Part shown: positions 40,198 through 50,386 of the stretch, in pieces
How positions within the stretch are numbered: position 1 is the first letter of the stretch
Layout: each line of letters starts with the position of its first letter
Source of the DNA: Picochlorum sp. 'celeri'
Taxonomy: Eukaryota > Chlorophyta > Trebouxiophyceae
NCBI GenBank assembly: GCA_010909725.1
Contig: JAACMV010000011.1
Coordinates: 186,001 to 250,000, forward strand
Direction: 5' to 3'
DNA length: 64,000 bases
Program-made: the position numbers and the translations under genes
The notes under the pieces: model-generated
The model's database searches: none
What the model saw: only the letters and a program-made list of their open reading frames with translations
What the model was told of the DNA's origin: nothing

Positions 40198-41187
40198 ATG
40201 TCTTGGACAAGAAATGGTCGACGTACTTCCAAGCGGTTGTCGGAGAGACAAGAGCGGGAAAGGGGGGAGGCAGGCATGGCTCAGATTGGGGACTGTGTTG
40301 GAGTAGATCCGAATGCAAGCGTGCAACATACGGATACTGATGCTGTGATAGAGGATCGTGTGATCCAATCGAACTGGGAGGAAGATTACATCGATGAATG
40401 CAGTGATTTTTCACTGGATGTTCCCAGTAAAAGTAACCACAGGAGGAAGAGGAGGTCAAGCATCTCTGAAGTGTTTGAGACTGAACAGTTTGAAGAGATG
40501 GTGGAGAATCTGATATTATCGTATCAGCAAGATATGAAAACTCTATCAGATGGTGGAGACTCGATGCCGTCGTGTGGACTTTTTCCAAGTGAGACGTATG
40601 ATGCCATCCTCTGTGATGACATCATGTATCGAGATGGTGATGCGAACAGTCAATTGAGCCAACAACAATATTTGTATGGGAATAATGATGTGTTGTGTCA
40701 GAGAAAGACACGGTACGGCAGAGGCGGATTTGGTACGCAGGAGAATGTGAGGCCAAATGCTCCAGGTTCAGATCTCTGGTGGCAGAGACCTCCAGAACGG
40801 AAAGCTCCCCATAAGGATGTAGGAACTCAGACGGTATCTCCAATGACTATAGAGAGGCAAGTAAATCATGTGATGGAGAGCGCGTCGCCATTTCGCGCGG
40901 TGGGCCCTGAGGATGCTGCGTATCTGAGAGGACAAGGGACACACGTGCCGTTTGGCCATGCCTCCTCGACTCCTGGTACACCCGAAGACTGCGACGCTCA
41001 GGAGAAAATATCACTGCTTCAAGTGCTGTTTGAGACAATATGGGAGGAGGACATGCCGACGTTAAAGGATTTGAAGTCAAATGGCTTTGATAGAAGGCTC
41101 GTCAACAAACTTGTTCAGCAACACATCTTGCAGAGGCATCGCGAGTATCGTCAGCCACAACGATTTTCCTGGAATTGGAAAGGATGA
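40198..41187 (+). CDS. Unrecognised hydrophilic protein
   Basis: An intronless 329-residue protein. It begins with an Arg-rich stretch (RNGRRTSKRLSERQERERG) and has acidic segments, a basic block near 82-92 (NHRRKRRSS) that could be a nuclear signal, and a KDVGTQT peptide near 208, which resembles dynein-light-chain (LC8) binding motifs of the form KxTQT. The C-terminus (about 270-320) is helical and more ordered (ISLLQVLFETIWEEDMPTLK). No domain is recognised. The frame is long for this base composition, and codon use is like the neighbours, so it is probably real. Confidence 0.6.
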   Translation: MSWTRNGRRTSKRLSERQERERGEAGMAQIGDCVGVDPNASVQHTDTDAVIEDRVIQSNWEEDYIDECSDFSLDVPSKSNHRRKRRSSISEVFETEQFEEMVENLILSYQQDMKTLSDGGDSMPSCGLFPSETYDAILCDDIMYRDGDANSQLSQQQYLYGNNDVLCQRKTRYGRGGFGTQENVRPNAPGSDLWWQRPPERKAPHKDVGTQTVSPMTIERQVNHVMESASPFRAVGPEDAAYLRGQGTHVPFGHASSTPGTPEDCDAQEKISLLQVLFETIWEEDMPTLKDLKSNGFDRRLVNKLVQQHILQRHREYRQPQRFSWNWKG

Positions 41188-41258
41188 ATAATCTTTATCG
41201 TTAAAGCAAATGTATGCCCGGAATAATAATAACATAAGAAGGAAGAGTGGTGTACTGT

Positions 41259-42090
41259 CTATGCCCAGAATTTCTGCTTCCTCTTTGGTGTAAGATCTCC
41301 AATCTCAATATCATTGACCTTGGCAGCAAGAATGAAATCATTGATTGTCAATCCTCCCTTCACATGTGTGAACAGCTCTGCTCTGACAGTGAGGAGCACA
41401 TCATCAAACTCGAGCTTTGGATGGTGGTTCTCTGCATCAGCTACTGCCATGATTCTTTTCATCAGTTCCTCTCCGCTTGGTGCATCTTTAACTTTCCAGT
41501 CGCATTCTATGCAATCCTTTCCGGACTCGCTCTTTGAGACTCTCCATCCGGCACACTGGGCACGCAGGATGTTGATATCTCTTTCCTCCAAGAGCTGGAC
41601 TGCATCACTCTGAGATGGCAAGCATTTTTTGCTTGTCAATCCCGTAAACTCACGAATTGCATCAGGAGGCTTGATGACATGCTCAGTATCGTAATTCCCG
41701 AGAGGTTTCTCACCAAAGCCACTCTCCAGTTCCCCTGCATATGGGTCACGGGCACCAAAATCTTCTCCAACCAAAGCTCTCTCAGCCCCTGGATCCAATC
41801 CAGCAACTATCTGAAGAGATCCACGATCACTGCGGATTCTCAAACGGCAAGATGACGATTTCTACGAGCAAAAGAAGGACAATGAGAGGAGCTAACGTGA
41901 CCTGTAAAGAGCAAGTCTACCACCAACACACGTACCGATACCACGTTACCGGACCAATTTGCGGCCTTTAATGCTCCTATAATCCAAAAATAACAAAAAT
42001 AAAATTAGCATGAAATGCATACTTGCTATGATGCCGCACACAAGGTAAGGAGAACAAAAACGTACTTGCAACCGACACACAGGAGCGCAT
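41259..42090 (-). CDS. Pterin-4a-carbinolamine dehydratase, organelle-targeted
   Basis: Dehydrates 4a-hydroxytetrahydrobiopterin-type pterins after aromatic hydroxylation; plant plastid homologues also affect pterin or cofactor metabolism. Three exons: 42090..42066, 41976..41936 and 41861..41259, with introns of 89 and 74 bases, both GTACGT..TAG. The product has 222 residues. The first 33 are basic, Ser/Ala-rich and acid-free, like a transit peptide. A middle extension (about 34-100) precedes the dehydratase domain (about 120-220) with ENHHPKLEFDDVLLTV and THVKGGLTINDFILAAKVND, which carry the catalytic His pair and His. The phases agree at both junctions. Confidence 0.88.
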
Positions 42091-42216
42091 ATTTCCCTTT
42101 TGATCGAATGATTTCCAACGATATTGAGATAATTCGATTGTAACTGCAAAATGTACTATCTGGATGTGGACAGGGTGGATGTTTTCGACCTGTTCGGAAT
42201 GACCACCCACGAGACT

Positions 42217-42282
42217 GTCGAATTACTTTGGATTCGACTGCGCAGCCTTCGGAGAGCCACAATTGAAAACTCCCATATGGGA
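42217..42282. promoter_or_regulatory. Two inverted repeats in the divergent PCD/bL34 promoter
   Basis: GTCGAAT (42217-42223) and ATTCGAC (42232-42238) form one 7-base inverted repeat. TCCCATATGGGA (42271-42282) is a perfect 12-base palindrome. Both lie between the dehydratase start at 42090 and the plastid bL34 start at 42389. Confidence 0.5.
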
Positions 42283-42388
42283 CGCACATTGTGGCCCCTG
42301 AGGTGAAACAATTTTATATAAATTACTCACAGGATTGTGTAGCATCTGATCGTCTGAGATTGTGCGCAATTGAGAAGATAGTATAGAC

Positions 42389-42864
42389 ATGTCGATGCGT
42401 GTGCAGACAGTGCGTTGTGGCTCTATGAGGGCTACACGCGTCACTATTCCAAGGACAAATACTATTAAAGCACCAATGCGTGTGTCCAGACCAGCCAAGT
42501 TGCAGTCTGAATTCCTGAGCACTGGTGCCGCCCTGAAGGGGCTGTGCGCTTCCCTTGCTGGTACGTTTAGTCAGCAGAATCGATGCTTCCATAGATAGAT
42601 TGGACTAAAAGTACTCATTATTTTGTAGGAATGGTGATCTCTCCATTAAGGAAGCTGGCCCGAGGAAATCGCGGTCCTTTGGTTGTGGAGGCAAACAGGA
42701 AGAAGGGACTCGGAAGCACAACATTTGGAACCAGGCGCAAGAGAGCTCGCGTGTCTGGATTTAGAACTAGAATGGCATCTGTTGGAGGGCGCAAGGTTTT
42801 GAAAGCTAGGCGCAAGAAGGGAAGAAAGAACCTTGTGCCAGGTGGAAGACCTGTGAGAAAGTAA
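42389..42864 (+). CDS. Plastid ribosomal protein bL34c (nuclear-encoded)
   Basis: Exon 1 is 42389..42560, the intron 42561..42628 (68 bases, GTACGT..TAG, phase 1) and exon 2 42629..42864, for 135 residues. The first 55 residues are basic, Thr/Ser/Val-rich and acid-free ([20 protein letters not shown]), a transit peptide. The mature C-terminal part has [20 protein letters not shown] and then [20 protein letters not shown], the bL34 core. The gene is plastid-encoded in red algae and glaucophytes but nuclear in green plants, which supports a green lineage. It converges with Lon. Confidence 0.93.
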
Positions 42865-42928
42865 TCGGCTTTCTCTGGCTGTTAGACGTTTGTATACATT
42901 TCACTTAATAATTCAATAGAGTGTTGTT

Positions 42929-42946
42929 TGTAATCGGTAGTTTACA
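42929..42946. terminator. Two-way poly(A) signal of plastid bL34 and Lon genes
   Basis: TGTAA at 42929-42933 serves bL34c, 65 bases after its stop. TTACA at 42942-42946 is TGTAA on the minus strand and includes the Lon stop codon itself. The two elements are eight bases apart. Confidence 0.6.
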
Positions 42947-45293
42947 GTTTCGAAGACATATATGCTGTATTATCGCTATCAATTGAAATGGGTGGCGAGA
43001 AGGCATTTTCCAAAGCCTGCTCTACATGGCTAACAGGGATGATGGCCAGGTTTTGAATATGTTCATCGTTGATGCATTTCATCGCCTCATTGTAGTTTTT
43101 AGAGGGCAATATCACTCGAGCCATTCCTGCAGTGTGCGCGGCAATGACCTTCTCTTTGATCCCACCAACTGGGAGAACATGACCACGAAGAGAGATTTCT
43201 CCTGTCAAAGCAGTGTCACTTCGCACCTTGACACCACTGAATAATGATATCAAAGCCACTAAAATTGTTACACCTGCAGAGGGGCCATCCTTACGAACCG
43301 CTCCGGAGGGGAGGTGGATATGGATTGATGCTGCTTGAATTTCTTGCTTATCTAGGATATCAATCTCATCAGCATGGCCTAGGATCCAATTGAGGGCAAT
43401 GTGCGCCGACTCATTTAGAACCTCACCCATCCTGCCTGTGAGTGTCAAACGAGGATGTGGAGCGTCATCCTGGCTACTTATTTTGAGACACTCGATATAC
43501 TGTACACTGCCTCCAGTGACCTCCCAGACAAGTCCAGCTGCACAACCAGGATGCTGCACACGATGGTCTCTGTCGTGCTTTTCGAATATTGGAGGTCCCA
43601 AAATATCTTCAATTGTCGATGTATCTGATATTAAAATCTCGTTGGATTCAGTGCGACCTTCTTTCACAATTTTGACTGCATAATGCCGGCATAATGAGTC
43701 TAAACGCTTTGTCAAACCCCTCACACCTGCTTCCTTTGTGTATCCTGAAATCAAAAACAGTAATATGTCATCTGAAAGCGTTAATGGAAATGCTTGCATC
43801 GCATTCTTCTTGATGAGAGACGGGAGAAGGTGATTTTTTGCGATGACCACCTTCTCCTGCATTGTATACCCTGGCAAATGAATGCATTCCAGCCTGTCCA
43901 TCAGCGGCGGAGGAATATTTTCAAAATTGTTCGCCGTCGCAACGAATATAACCTTGGACATATCAAACGGTAGAGCAATATAATGATCCATAAAACCATT
44001 GTTCTGCTCCGGATCCAGCAGTTCCAACAACGCACTGGCTGGATCACCTCGACTGTCTCTGCCAGTCTTGTCCACCTCATCAAGCAGGAGAATGCAATCA
44101 GACACTTTGGCTCTTTTCATCGCCTGAATCACTCTCCCCGGCATTGACCCTATATACGTCCTACGATGACCACGGATCTCTGCTTCGTCTCTAACACCCC
44201 CAAGGCTTATTCTTTGAAATGGCTTTCCCAAGGCTTCTGCAATGGAACGGGCAATGGATGTTTTCCCAGTCCCTGGTGGTCCTATCAAGCAGAGCACCGG
44301 TGCAGCACTTGTCGACTTTGTATGATCTTGAAGCATCTGAACTGCTACAAATTCAATGATACGCTTCTTCACGTCCACCATCCCATGATGATTTCTATTC
44401 AGCACCTCCTCAACTCTGTCCAGCAGTGGAGAGTCGTCTTCCCTACTATGAACAACATTCCATGGAAGATCACACAATGTTTCTATATAGTTCACTAGAG
44501 ACGAATGACCAGGATGCTGCTCTGACATCTTTTTCAACTTGGCCAACTCTTTCTCAACGGCTTCAATCACATCCTGAGATGCACCACGTTCTCTGATCTT
44601 GGCAAGCACTGCTGCATCAAACCCATCCTCCCTGGAGGATCCATTCATTGCCACATGCAACGACGCAACACTTTTTGCTAAAAGTTGCTGCACAATTTCC
44701 AGCCTCTTTTGTACGTCCAATGTCTCAAAAAGCTTTCTACGAGTAGACTTTTTGGTTGTGAGCATACTTCCCAAAACATCAGACAACACACTTGGCGATG
44801 AGCTCCGCAGCATATCGAAAACCTTTGACGCATCTTGTTTACCAAGTGGCATATACTTGAGAACAACTTCCATCTTCTGGAGTATATCAGAAATCAGACC
44901 AGTATCAACAGCAGCAGTCTGTTCAACACAAGGAGCACACATGGCAACCCGAACACCATTCCGATCCACTCGTGTGTCATGTACAGTCACTCGATGCATA
45001 CCCCTAAAGATCAGGCTACGGTCTCCATCATCTTGACACCGTACTTCGATAATCTTTGCCGCCAGACACATGGTTGGAACCTCGTCCTCAGGTCTCTCTG
45101 TCCAACACAATACGACATCAGGTTTCGTCGATTTTTGACGCCGTAATACATCCGAAGATGTAAATTTATCCGATAAAATATTAATTATGGCTGTTTCTGC
45201 ACCATGAGACACAGCTACCTTGACAATAGAGCCCGGTAAAGCGCATTGCACGGAACTCGGCAAGTTCAAAACTGGAAACTCTTCCGAAGACAT
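42942..45293 (-). CDS. Lon protease, peroxisomal type (Lon2)
   Basis: ATP-dependent Ser/Lys protease for quality control of peroxisomal matrix proteins. It is intronless, 783 residues. The LAN substrate-binding domain comes first (LPSSVQCALPGSIVKVAVSH), then the AAA+ domain (about 290-510) with Walker A GPPGTGKTSIARS and Walker B CILLLDEVDKTGRD, and the protease domain (about 575-770). The nucleophile Ser is in KDGPSAGVTIL and the Lys in GGIKEKVIAAHTAG. The last three residues are SKL, a classical PTS1, and there is no N-terminal presequence, so peroxisomal location is well supported. Confidence 0.96.
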   Translation of the reverse strand: MSSEEFPVLNLPSSVQCALPGSIVKVAVSHGAETAIINILSDKFTSSDVLRRQKSTKPDVVLCWTERPEDEVPTMCLAAKIIEVRCQDDGDRSLIFRGMHRVTVHDTRVDRNGVRVAMCAPCVEQTAAVDTGLISDILQKMEVVLKYMPLGKQDASKVFDMLRSSSPSVLSDVLGSMLTTKKSTRRKLFETLDVQKRLEIVQQLLAKSVASLHVAMNGSSREDGFDAAVLAKIRERGASQDVIEAVEKELAKLKKMSEQHPGHSSLVNYIETLCDLPWNVVHSREDDSPLLDRVEEVLNRNHHGMVDVKKRIIEFVAVQMLQDHTKSTSAAPVLCLIGPPGTGKTSIARSIAEALGKPFQRISLGGVRDEAEIRGHRRTYIGSMPGRVIQAMKRAKVSDCILLLDEVDKTGRDSRGDPASALLELLDPEQNNGFMDHYIALPFDMSKVIFVATANNFENIPPPLMDRLECIHLPGYTMQEKVVIAKNHLLPSLIKKNAMQAFPLTLSDDILLFLISGYTKEAGVRGLTKRLDSLCRHYAVKIVKEGRTESNEILISDTSTIEDILGPPIFEKHDRDHRVQHPGCAAGLVWEVTGGSVQYIECLKISSQDDAPHPRLTLTGRMGEVLNESAHIALNWILGHADEIDILDKQEIQAASIHIHLPSGAVRKDGPSAGVTILVALISLFSGVKVRSDTALTGEISLRGHVLPVGGIKEKVIAAHTAGMARVILPSKNYNEAMKCINDEHIQNLAIIPVSHVEQALENAFSPPISIDSDNTAYMSSKL

Positions 45294-45493
45294 GCTTCAG
45301 TCTCACATATCCTTCTAGTTACCCTTGTAATTGACCACTATGTAGTGCAATGTGAAATTGGATGAATATTGTAAAGCACATTGCCCTAGTGAAGACGGTC
45401 TTCTGAAATCAGTCTAAAAAAGGATTTGTGGACCACACATGGTCGAGATTTGGTTGATCGAATCCAATCGGCAGGGTATTGAAATCGAATACA

Positions 45494-47191
45494 ATGAATT
45501 TTGAGAGGTGGGTTTTGAACGACACTCGGGATCCGAACAATACTGGCAGCAATCAGGGAGCTGAGCATGGTGGTGCCTTACAGCAAGAGAGGGACGACGA
45601 CAGTGACGAAGAAGCACTCGAGCTCGAACAACGCCATCGAGTGGCCAGAGAAAGACAGAGATTAATATCAGAGTCACTTGCAGATCGATTGTCGAGATAT
45701 AGAAAAGATAAGGAGGAAGAAGACGTGTGTCATGTTTGCAAACAAAAGGGGCATTTTTCAGGGTTTGTTGGTTCCAAATACGTCGATTGTATCAACAAGC
45801 CCTGCTATATCTGTTCAAACACGGGACATTCTACTGGTGCATGTCCTTTCAAGCTAGCGCCTCAATTGTACTGCACGAAGAGTGAGGATGCTTCTTTTGA
45901 TGGGCGAGGAGGGGTGCTCAAGGCCTTGTATGATAGAGAGAGTGGGCGACGGCATTTGCGGAAGACAGTGCCCCCTCACGCAGGTCCATACACAATAGAT
46001 GCGGCTGTAGTCAAGATTCATGCACGGCGGACAACATGTGTGACGTTTCATCCGGAAAAACCGAGCATTGTGCTCTCTGGAGACAAGCACGGGCAAGTTG
46101 CACTGTGGGATATTGACAAATGCTTCGAACGCACAGTATATACGGAGATAAATAAGTGGCTGACAAATAATATAGTATATACAGGATCTGATAGATTTGC
46201 TACATCGTCCTATGAAGGCACGGTGAAAATCTTTGATGCTGAGGTAGGAACAGTGCTGTCCACCCTAGTGTCTGCAAATCCGAATGGGTGGCATAATGTC
46301 GAGGAGGAAGACAAGGCTGGTCGTTGGATAACCATGATTGGATTAGACTGTAGTACATCATCTGGAATCGTATACGCAGGGTCGAACAAGGGCCGTCTCT
46401 ATGTCCTCGATCAAAGAATGCATGAGCCTGCACATGAACTTCACGCTCACCAGAAAAAAAAACTCCAGTGTGTGTCTGTTCACCCAACAGATGATTACCT
46501 TCTTCTAACAGCAGGAAATGACTATTATGCGAGAGTGCATGACGTGAGGAAATTCGGTGAGAATACATTGCAGCATGAGCTTGTTAGTTTTGAGCATCCT
46601 CGGGTCATCAACGCTGCATATTTCAGTCCGCTTACAGGAAATAAAATCGTCACAACCTGCCAAGATAATCGAATACGTGTATGGGATCAATGGTCTCTCG
46701 CTGCTCTCTCGGATAATGGCGCACCATCACGAGAGATTGTCCACTCTCACACATTTAATCGGCACTTGACACCATTCAAAGCAGAACTGTGTCCACATGA
46801 CCCAACAGAACGTCTCATGGTGATAGGACGGTATATATCAGAGGACTATAATGGGACTAAATTGCACCCAATAGATGTGTTTGATCTGTCCACTGGTCGC
46901 CTTCTCACAGAAATGGTGGATCCCAACCTGACAACAATCAGTCCAGTGAACAAGTATCATCCAACCCGGGATATCATTGTGACTGGAAGCTCTAGATCGT
47001 TGTATGTGTGGAAGAAGAAAGATGAATCATCGCATGAAGACGACGCAGTATATATACCTGAAGAGGGAGGACCGAGTACTAGCGCTCCACGCTTGGGTCG
47101 ACCCTGCCCATCAGGCTCGAGACATTTCATTCTATATGATGCAGACAATACCTCCTCTTCAAAAAAGTCATCCAAGAGAAAGAAACCATAA
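45494..47191 (+). CDS. UV-damaged DNA-binding protein 2 (DDB2), plant type with zinc knuckles
   Basis: Damage sensor of the CUL4-DDB1 ubiquitin ligase in nucleotide-excision repair. It is intronless, 565 residues from the ATG at 45494. Residues about 75-125 have paired CCHC-like knuckles (CHVCKQKGHFSGF, CYICSNTGHSTGACP), a feature of plant DDB2. A seven-bladed WD40 domain follows from about 165: CVTFHPEKPSIVLSGDKHGQ, ATSSYEGTVKIFD, VYAGSNKGRLYVLDQR and NKIVTTCQDNRIRVWD. The first DxR/WDxR-type box needed for DDB1 binding is plausible in LDQR and VHDVR. The C-terminus ends in a Lys/Ser-rich tail. Confidence 0.92.
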   Translation: MNFERWVLNDTRDPNNTGSNQGAEHGGALQQERDDDSDEEALELEQRHRVARERQRLISESLADRLSRYRKDKEEEDVCHVCKQKGHFSGFVGSKYVDCINKPCYICSNTGHSTGACPFKLAPQLYCTKSEDASFDGRGGVLKALYDRESGRRHLRKTVPPHAGPYTIDAAVVKIHARRTTCVTFHPEKPSIVLSGDKHGQVALWDIDKCFERTVYTEINKWLTNNIVYTGSDRFATSSYEGTVKIFDAEVGTVLSTLVSANPNGWHNVEEEDKAGRWITMIGLDCSTSSGIVYAGSNKGRLYVLDQRMHEPAHELHAHQKKKLQCVSVHPTDDYLLLTAGNDYYARVHDVRKFGENTLQHELVSFEHPRVINAAYFSPLTGNKIVTTCQDNRIRVWDQWSLAALSDNGAPSREIVHSHTFNRHLTPFKAELCPHDPTERLMVIGRYISEDYNGTKLHPIDVFDLSTGRLLTEMVDPNLTTISPVNKYHPTRDIIVTGSSRSLYVWKKKDESSHEDDAVYIPEEGGPSTSAPRLGRPCPSGSRHFILYDADNTSSSKKSSKRKKP

Positions 47192-47394
47192 TTATTATTT
47201 TTCACCTGTCTCTTTGATTCATACACTCAATGCATATATAAATATGTATACAGAAAATGGTACACATGTTACATATACAAAATATACAATGATAGAGACG
47301 AGAAAATCTCTCTGGGGCCGTCACAAATACAATCCAACATCAGTCGAATATACGTAGATTCATTTTCATATTCCTTCCGACTCAAAATTATTCA

Positions 47395-48691
47395 TCATGC
47401 CTTTTCCTGAACTGATGGAGATGTGTGTTGCTGCTGAACAACAGATGCAGAAGATTGTTCTTGCTGAAGATGAGATGATGACCTTTCCAGTCTCCCTCGA
47501 CCCCGCCTATTCTGATACGCCGTGCCCATACCATGCATGTACCCTTGCGATGGGTACCGTCCAGGAGACCCCGCCATATATCCTGGAGGCATGTACATGT
47601 AAGGCATCATCCCATTATGTGTCGCCTGCTGCTGATACATGGCACTATTGGCATACATCATGGCAGACTGCTGGTCTTGCATGCCTCTCCCTCCCATTGG
47701 GTGTGGCGCATACATACCATATTGGGCTCCATACGGTGCCTGATTAATACTATTATAAAACGAATTCAATTGCTGTGTGTATTCTGCACTACCAGCCCAG
47801 TCTGGAGAGGATCCATCCATGGAAGATCTGTTACTCCCACTCCCTTTGGGCGTCGCTGGCTTCACTTCAACGTGTTTCCCTCTAATAGTATGAATCAATC
47901 CACGGGTGAACACCGCATATGCACTCTCCTCCTGATCAAATGTTACAAACCCAAAACCTCGCGACCGCCCACTCAAGTGATCCAGCATAATCTGGACCTC
48001 TGACACACTTCCAAACTGCAAAAAATACTCTTTCATTTCATTTTCCGTCGTATCTGGGGCCAAACCCCCAACAAATATCTTCCCTGCCGTGTGTTTTGAT
48101 TCCTGAGCCACAGACTTTTTGACATCCACCAGTTTCCCTTCAATACTATGGGTCCCTTCCAACGTCACAACATCCGCCACAGATGCGTCACGAAACGTGA
48201 CAAACCCGAACCCACGAGGCTTATGAGTCACTCTATCTCGCATAACGACCTATACATGTGCACAGAAGGAATCATATCAGCGTCAAAACCGCTACAGCCC
48301 GGGGTGGAGAAACAACAGCACAACATCACACGCACCACCTCAATGATCTCTCCAAACTTTTCAAAATATTCTTTCAACATATCTGTAACAAAAACCAGGC
48401 AGGATGTGTCAATATAGTGTAAAAATACAGACTATTTCAAAACCCTTGTCCACGAGGGCAAGTTTGGTAAGACCAGCACTCTGATACGCACCTTCCGTCA
48501 TTTCCCACGACAACCCGCCTATAAAAATCTTAGACCCTACATCTCTGCATGTAAAAATTGATTCAGTAAAAACTCCAGCGATCAAGATGAACAAACACCC
48601 CGACAGAAAGACACTTGTCTCACCGGACCACACCAGAATCGCCCGCAGACGAGGGTTTACTCCCTACATCACCAGAGCTATCCGTGCCCAT
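47395..48691 (-). CDS. Tandem-RRM protein of the Musashi/hnRNP A-B group
   Basis: Four exons: 48691..48624, 48544..48492, 48382..48339 and 48249..47395, with introns of 79, 109 and 89 bases (GTGAGA, GTGCGT, GTGGTG donors). The product has 339 residues. RRM1 (about 26-102) has KIFIGGLSWEMTED and RGFGFVTF; RRM2 (about 112-190) has KIFVGGLAPDTTE and RGFGFVTFDQEESA. The C-terminal 140 residues are Met/Gln/Tyr/Gly-rich, as in animal Musashi and DAZAP1 and algal MUS1-type proteins. It probably regulates mRNA translation or localisation in the cytosol. RRM1 is cut by three introns, but all phases agree. Confidence 0.88.
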
Positions 48692-49151
48692 ACTTCATAT
48701 CATTTCTATCATGTAAAAAATTAAAAAATTTCACTTCTAGAGCCCATGGGAGCGAACGCGAGCAATGGCTCTGGTAGTAGTAGTTGTCGTCGCCCAGCAT
48801 CAGATTCGTCATGAGAGATGAGTCCGTACGTACGGCATGGCCCATACTGCGCAGTATTCATCACGCGCATGCTTTGATGTATTCATAATCTCTACCAGCA
48901 TTCGATGGTATGCATACCAGGAGATGATCATAATAATGCTTGATGGGCACCCCTCTGTCCAGATCCAGAGCCATAGCTGGTCCGGACCAATTCATTGGCA
49001 AGCCTAGCCACACATCTCTCAAGAATGCCACGCATGCGGAGAGAGAGATCTCGGCATGGCCTATGATTGATGGTGCATACCACGAACCCATTTTATTACA
49101 AACAAATTATTTTATATATTTATATCAAGTTAGAAGTATGCAAGAGAGGCG
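48692..49151. other. Intergenic region between divergent Musashi-like and aminotransferase genes
   Basis: 460 bases with no supported gene. It contains CCGTACGTACGG, a perfect 12-base palindrome at 48824-48835, and several GCATGC-type self-complementary words, but no reading frame or RNA gene that I can support. Confidence 0.45.
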
Positions 49152-50333
49152 ATGCGATTGGTATTGCAAGGAACTGGTGTGAGGACCCTCGGACATGCTG
49201 TCCGTGCTCAGTCTTGGTTGGATATAGCAGCAAGGAAGGCGAGTACTGGATTTAGTGCATCATCTCATCTGCTGAAGAGTTGCTGTGACACGGGCGTGGG
49301 GGGATTCCTCAGAATATCGGACGATAGTCGTTGTGGTGGTGGTAGAACACTACATGCAAAAAGGAACTTCTGGTGTGGTTTGCGGGTTTCCATGAGGGAA
49401 GAGGATACGACAGAAGAGAACCAGAGAGATGGTGGTGGTGCAGTTGGTATGGCTTTGATTGCGCATCCTGATGGGAGCTATGAGCGGTGCACGGTGACAA
49501 GTGGTGCATGGCTGGCGAGTATGAAGAGGGGGGCGTATACGACGGCCAGGACGGTTGGTGGGAACTGTGTGTTCGAGCTTTCGTTTCATTTACAGCGTAT
49601 TATAGATTCTTTAGAGATTATGGAGGAGTCGTTGGGGGCAAAGGCGGGATTTGACGATGTTGCAGTGGAGCATGGGACTGCACTGGAGCTGAAGAATATA
49701 GTCGTGTCTTCCATGAGGGAGGCTGTGCGGGAGTTTTCAAAGACATATAGCGGTGAGCTTAAGATTACAGTGTTGGTGGTTATGGAGGAAGGGCTTCCTC
49801 GGGTATGGACGCATGTGACGTCGTTGGGGCCGCAAGCTGCGCATCCAATCAAGGTGATTATTCACGGTCATCCGAGGGATAATGCAGAAGCAAAGGATAG
49901 TGAATGGGTGAGAGAAAGGCGGTCATTGGAGAAGACGATGCCTTCTGATGTGAATGAAATTGTTCTGATAGGAGAGGATGGAGATTTGTTCGAGGGATTG
50001 TCGTCAAACTTTTTTGTGCTCCAGGGAGGAGTGTTGTATACTGCTGGGGAAGGGGTGCTCCTGGGGAGTGTGCGTGAAGCCGTGCTTCGCTCTGCAGAGC
50101 GTTTAGATATTCCAGTGGTACTACAGCCTCCAAATGTAAAGGATATGGGGGTGTGGGATGCGGCTTTTGTGAGTAGTACGTCGAGGAAGTTGTTGCATAT
50201 AGATGAGTTGACTCTGCGCGATGATGCTGGGGTGGAGACGACGAGGGTGTTTGATAAGGCAGTGTTGGCACTGCGATTGGAACAAGAAACTGAAAAAGAA
50301 ATTGTATCATGCAGCGAATTGTTATTAATCTAA
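49152..50333 (+). CDS. Class IV aminotransferase-fold PLP enzyme, plant D-amino-acid-aminotransferase-like
   Basis: Fold type IV PLP enzymes include branched-chain transaminase, aminodeoxychorismate lyase and D-amino acid transaminase. It is intronless, 393 residues. The first 70 residues are Ser/Gly/Arg-rich and may be an organelle leader. The core includes GAYTTARTVGGNCVFELSFH, KDSEWVRERRSLE with the candidate PLP Lys, and GDLFEGLSSNFFVLQGG, followed by LLGSVREAVL. The KDSEWVRERRSLEKTMP segment resembles a group of uncharacterised plant proteins more than true BCATs. Substrate cannot be assigned. Confidence 0.85.
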   Translation: MRLVLQGTGVRTLGHAVRAQSWLDIAARKASTGFSASSHLLKSCCDTGVGGFLRISDDSRCGGGRTLHAKRNFWCGLRVSMREEDTTEENQRDGGGAVGMALIAHPDGSYERCTVTSGAWLASMKRGAYTTARTVGGNCVFELSFHLQRIIDSLEIMEESLGAKAGFDDVAVEHGTALELKNIVVSSMREAVREFSKTYSGELKITVLVVMEEGLPRVWTHVTSLGPQAAHPIKVIIHGHPRDNAEAKDSEWVRERRSLEKTMPSDVNEIVLIGEDGDLFEGLSSNFFVLQGGVLYTAGEGVLLGSVREAVLRSAERLDIPVVLQPPNVKDMGVWDAAFVSSTSRKLLHIDELTLRDDAGVETTRVFDKAVLALRLEQETEKEIVSCSELLLI

Positions 50334-50386
50334 TAATACAGCAGCAGTTACATGAATTCATTGTCGAAACAGAAAACGGTATTTTT

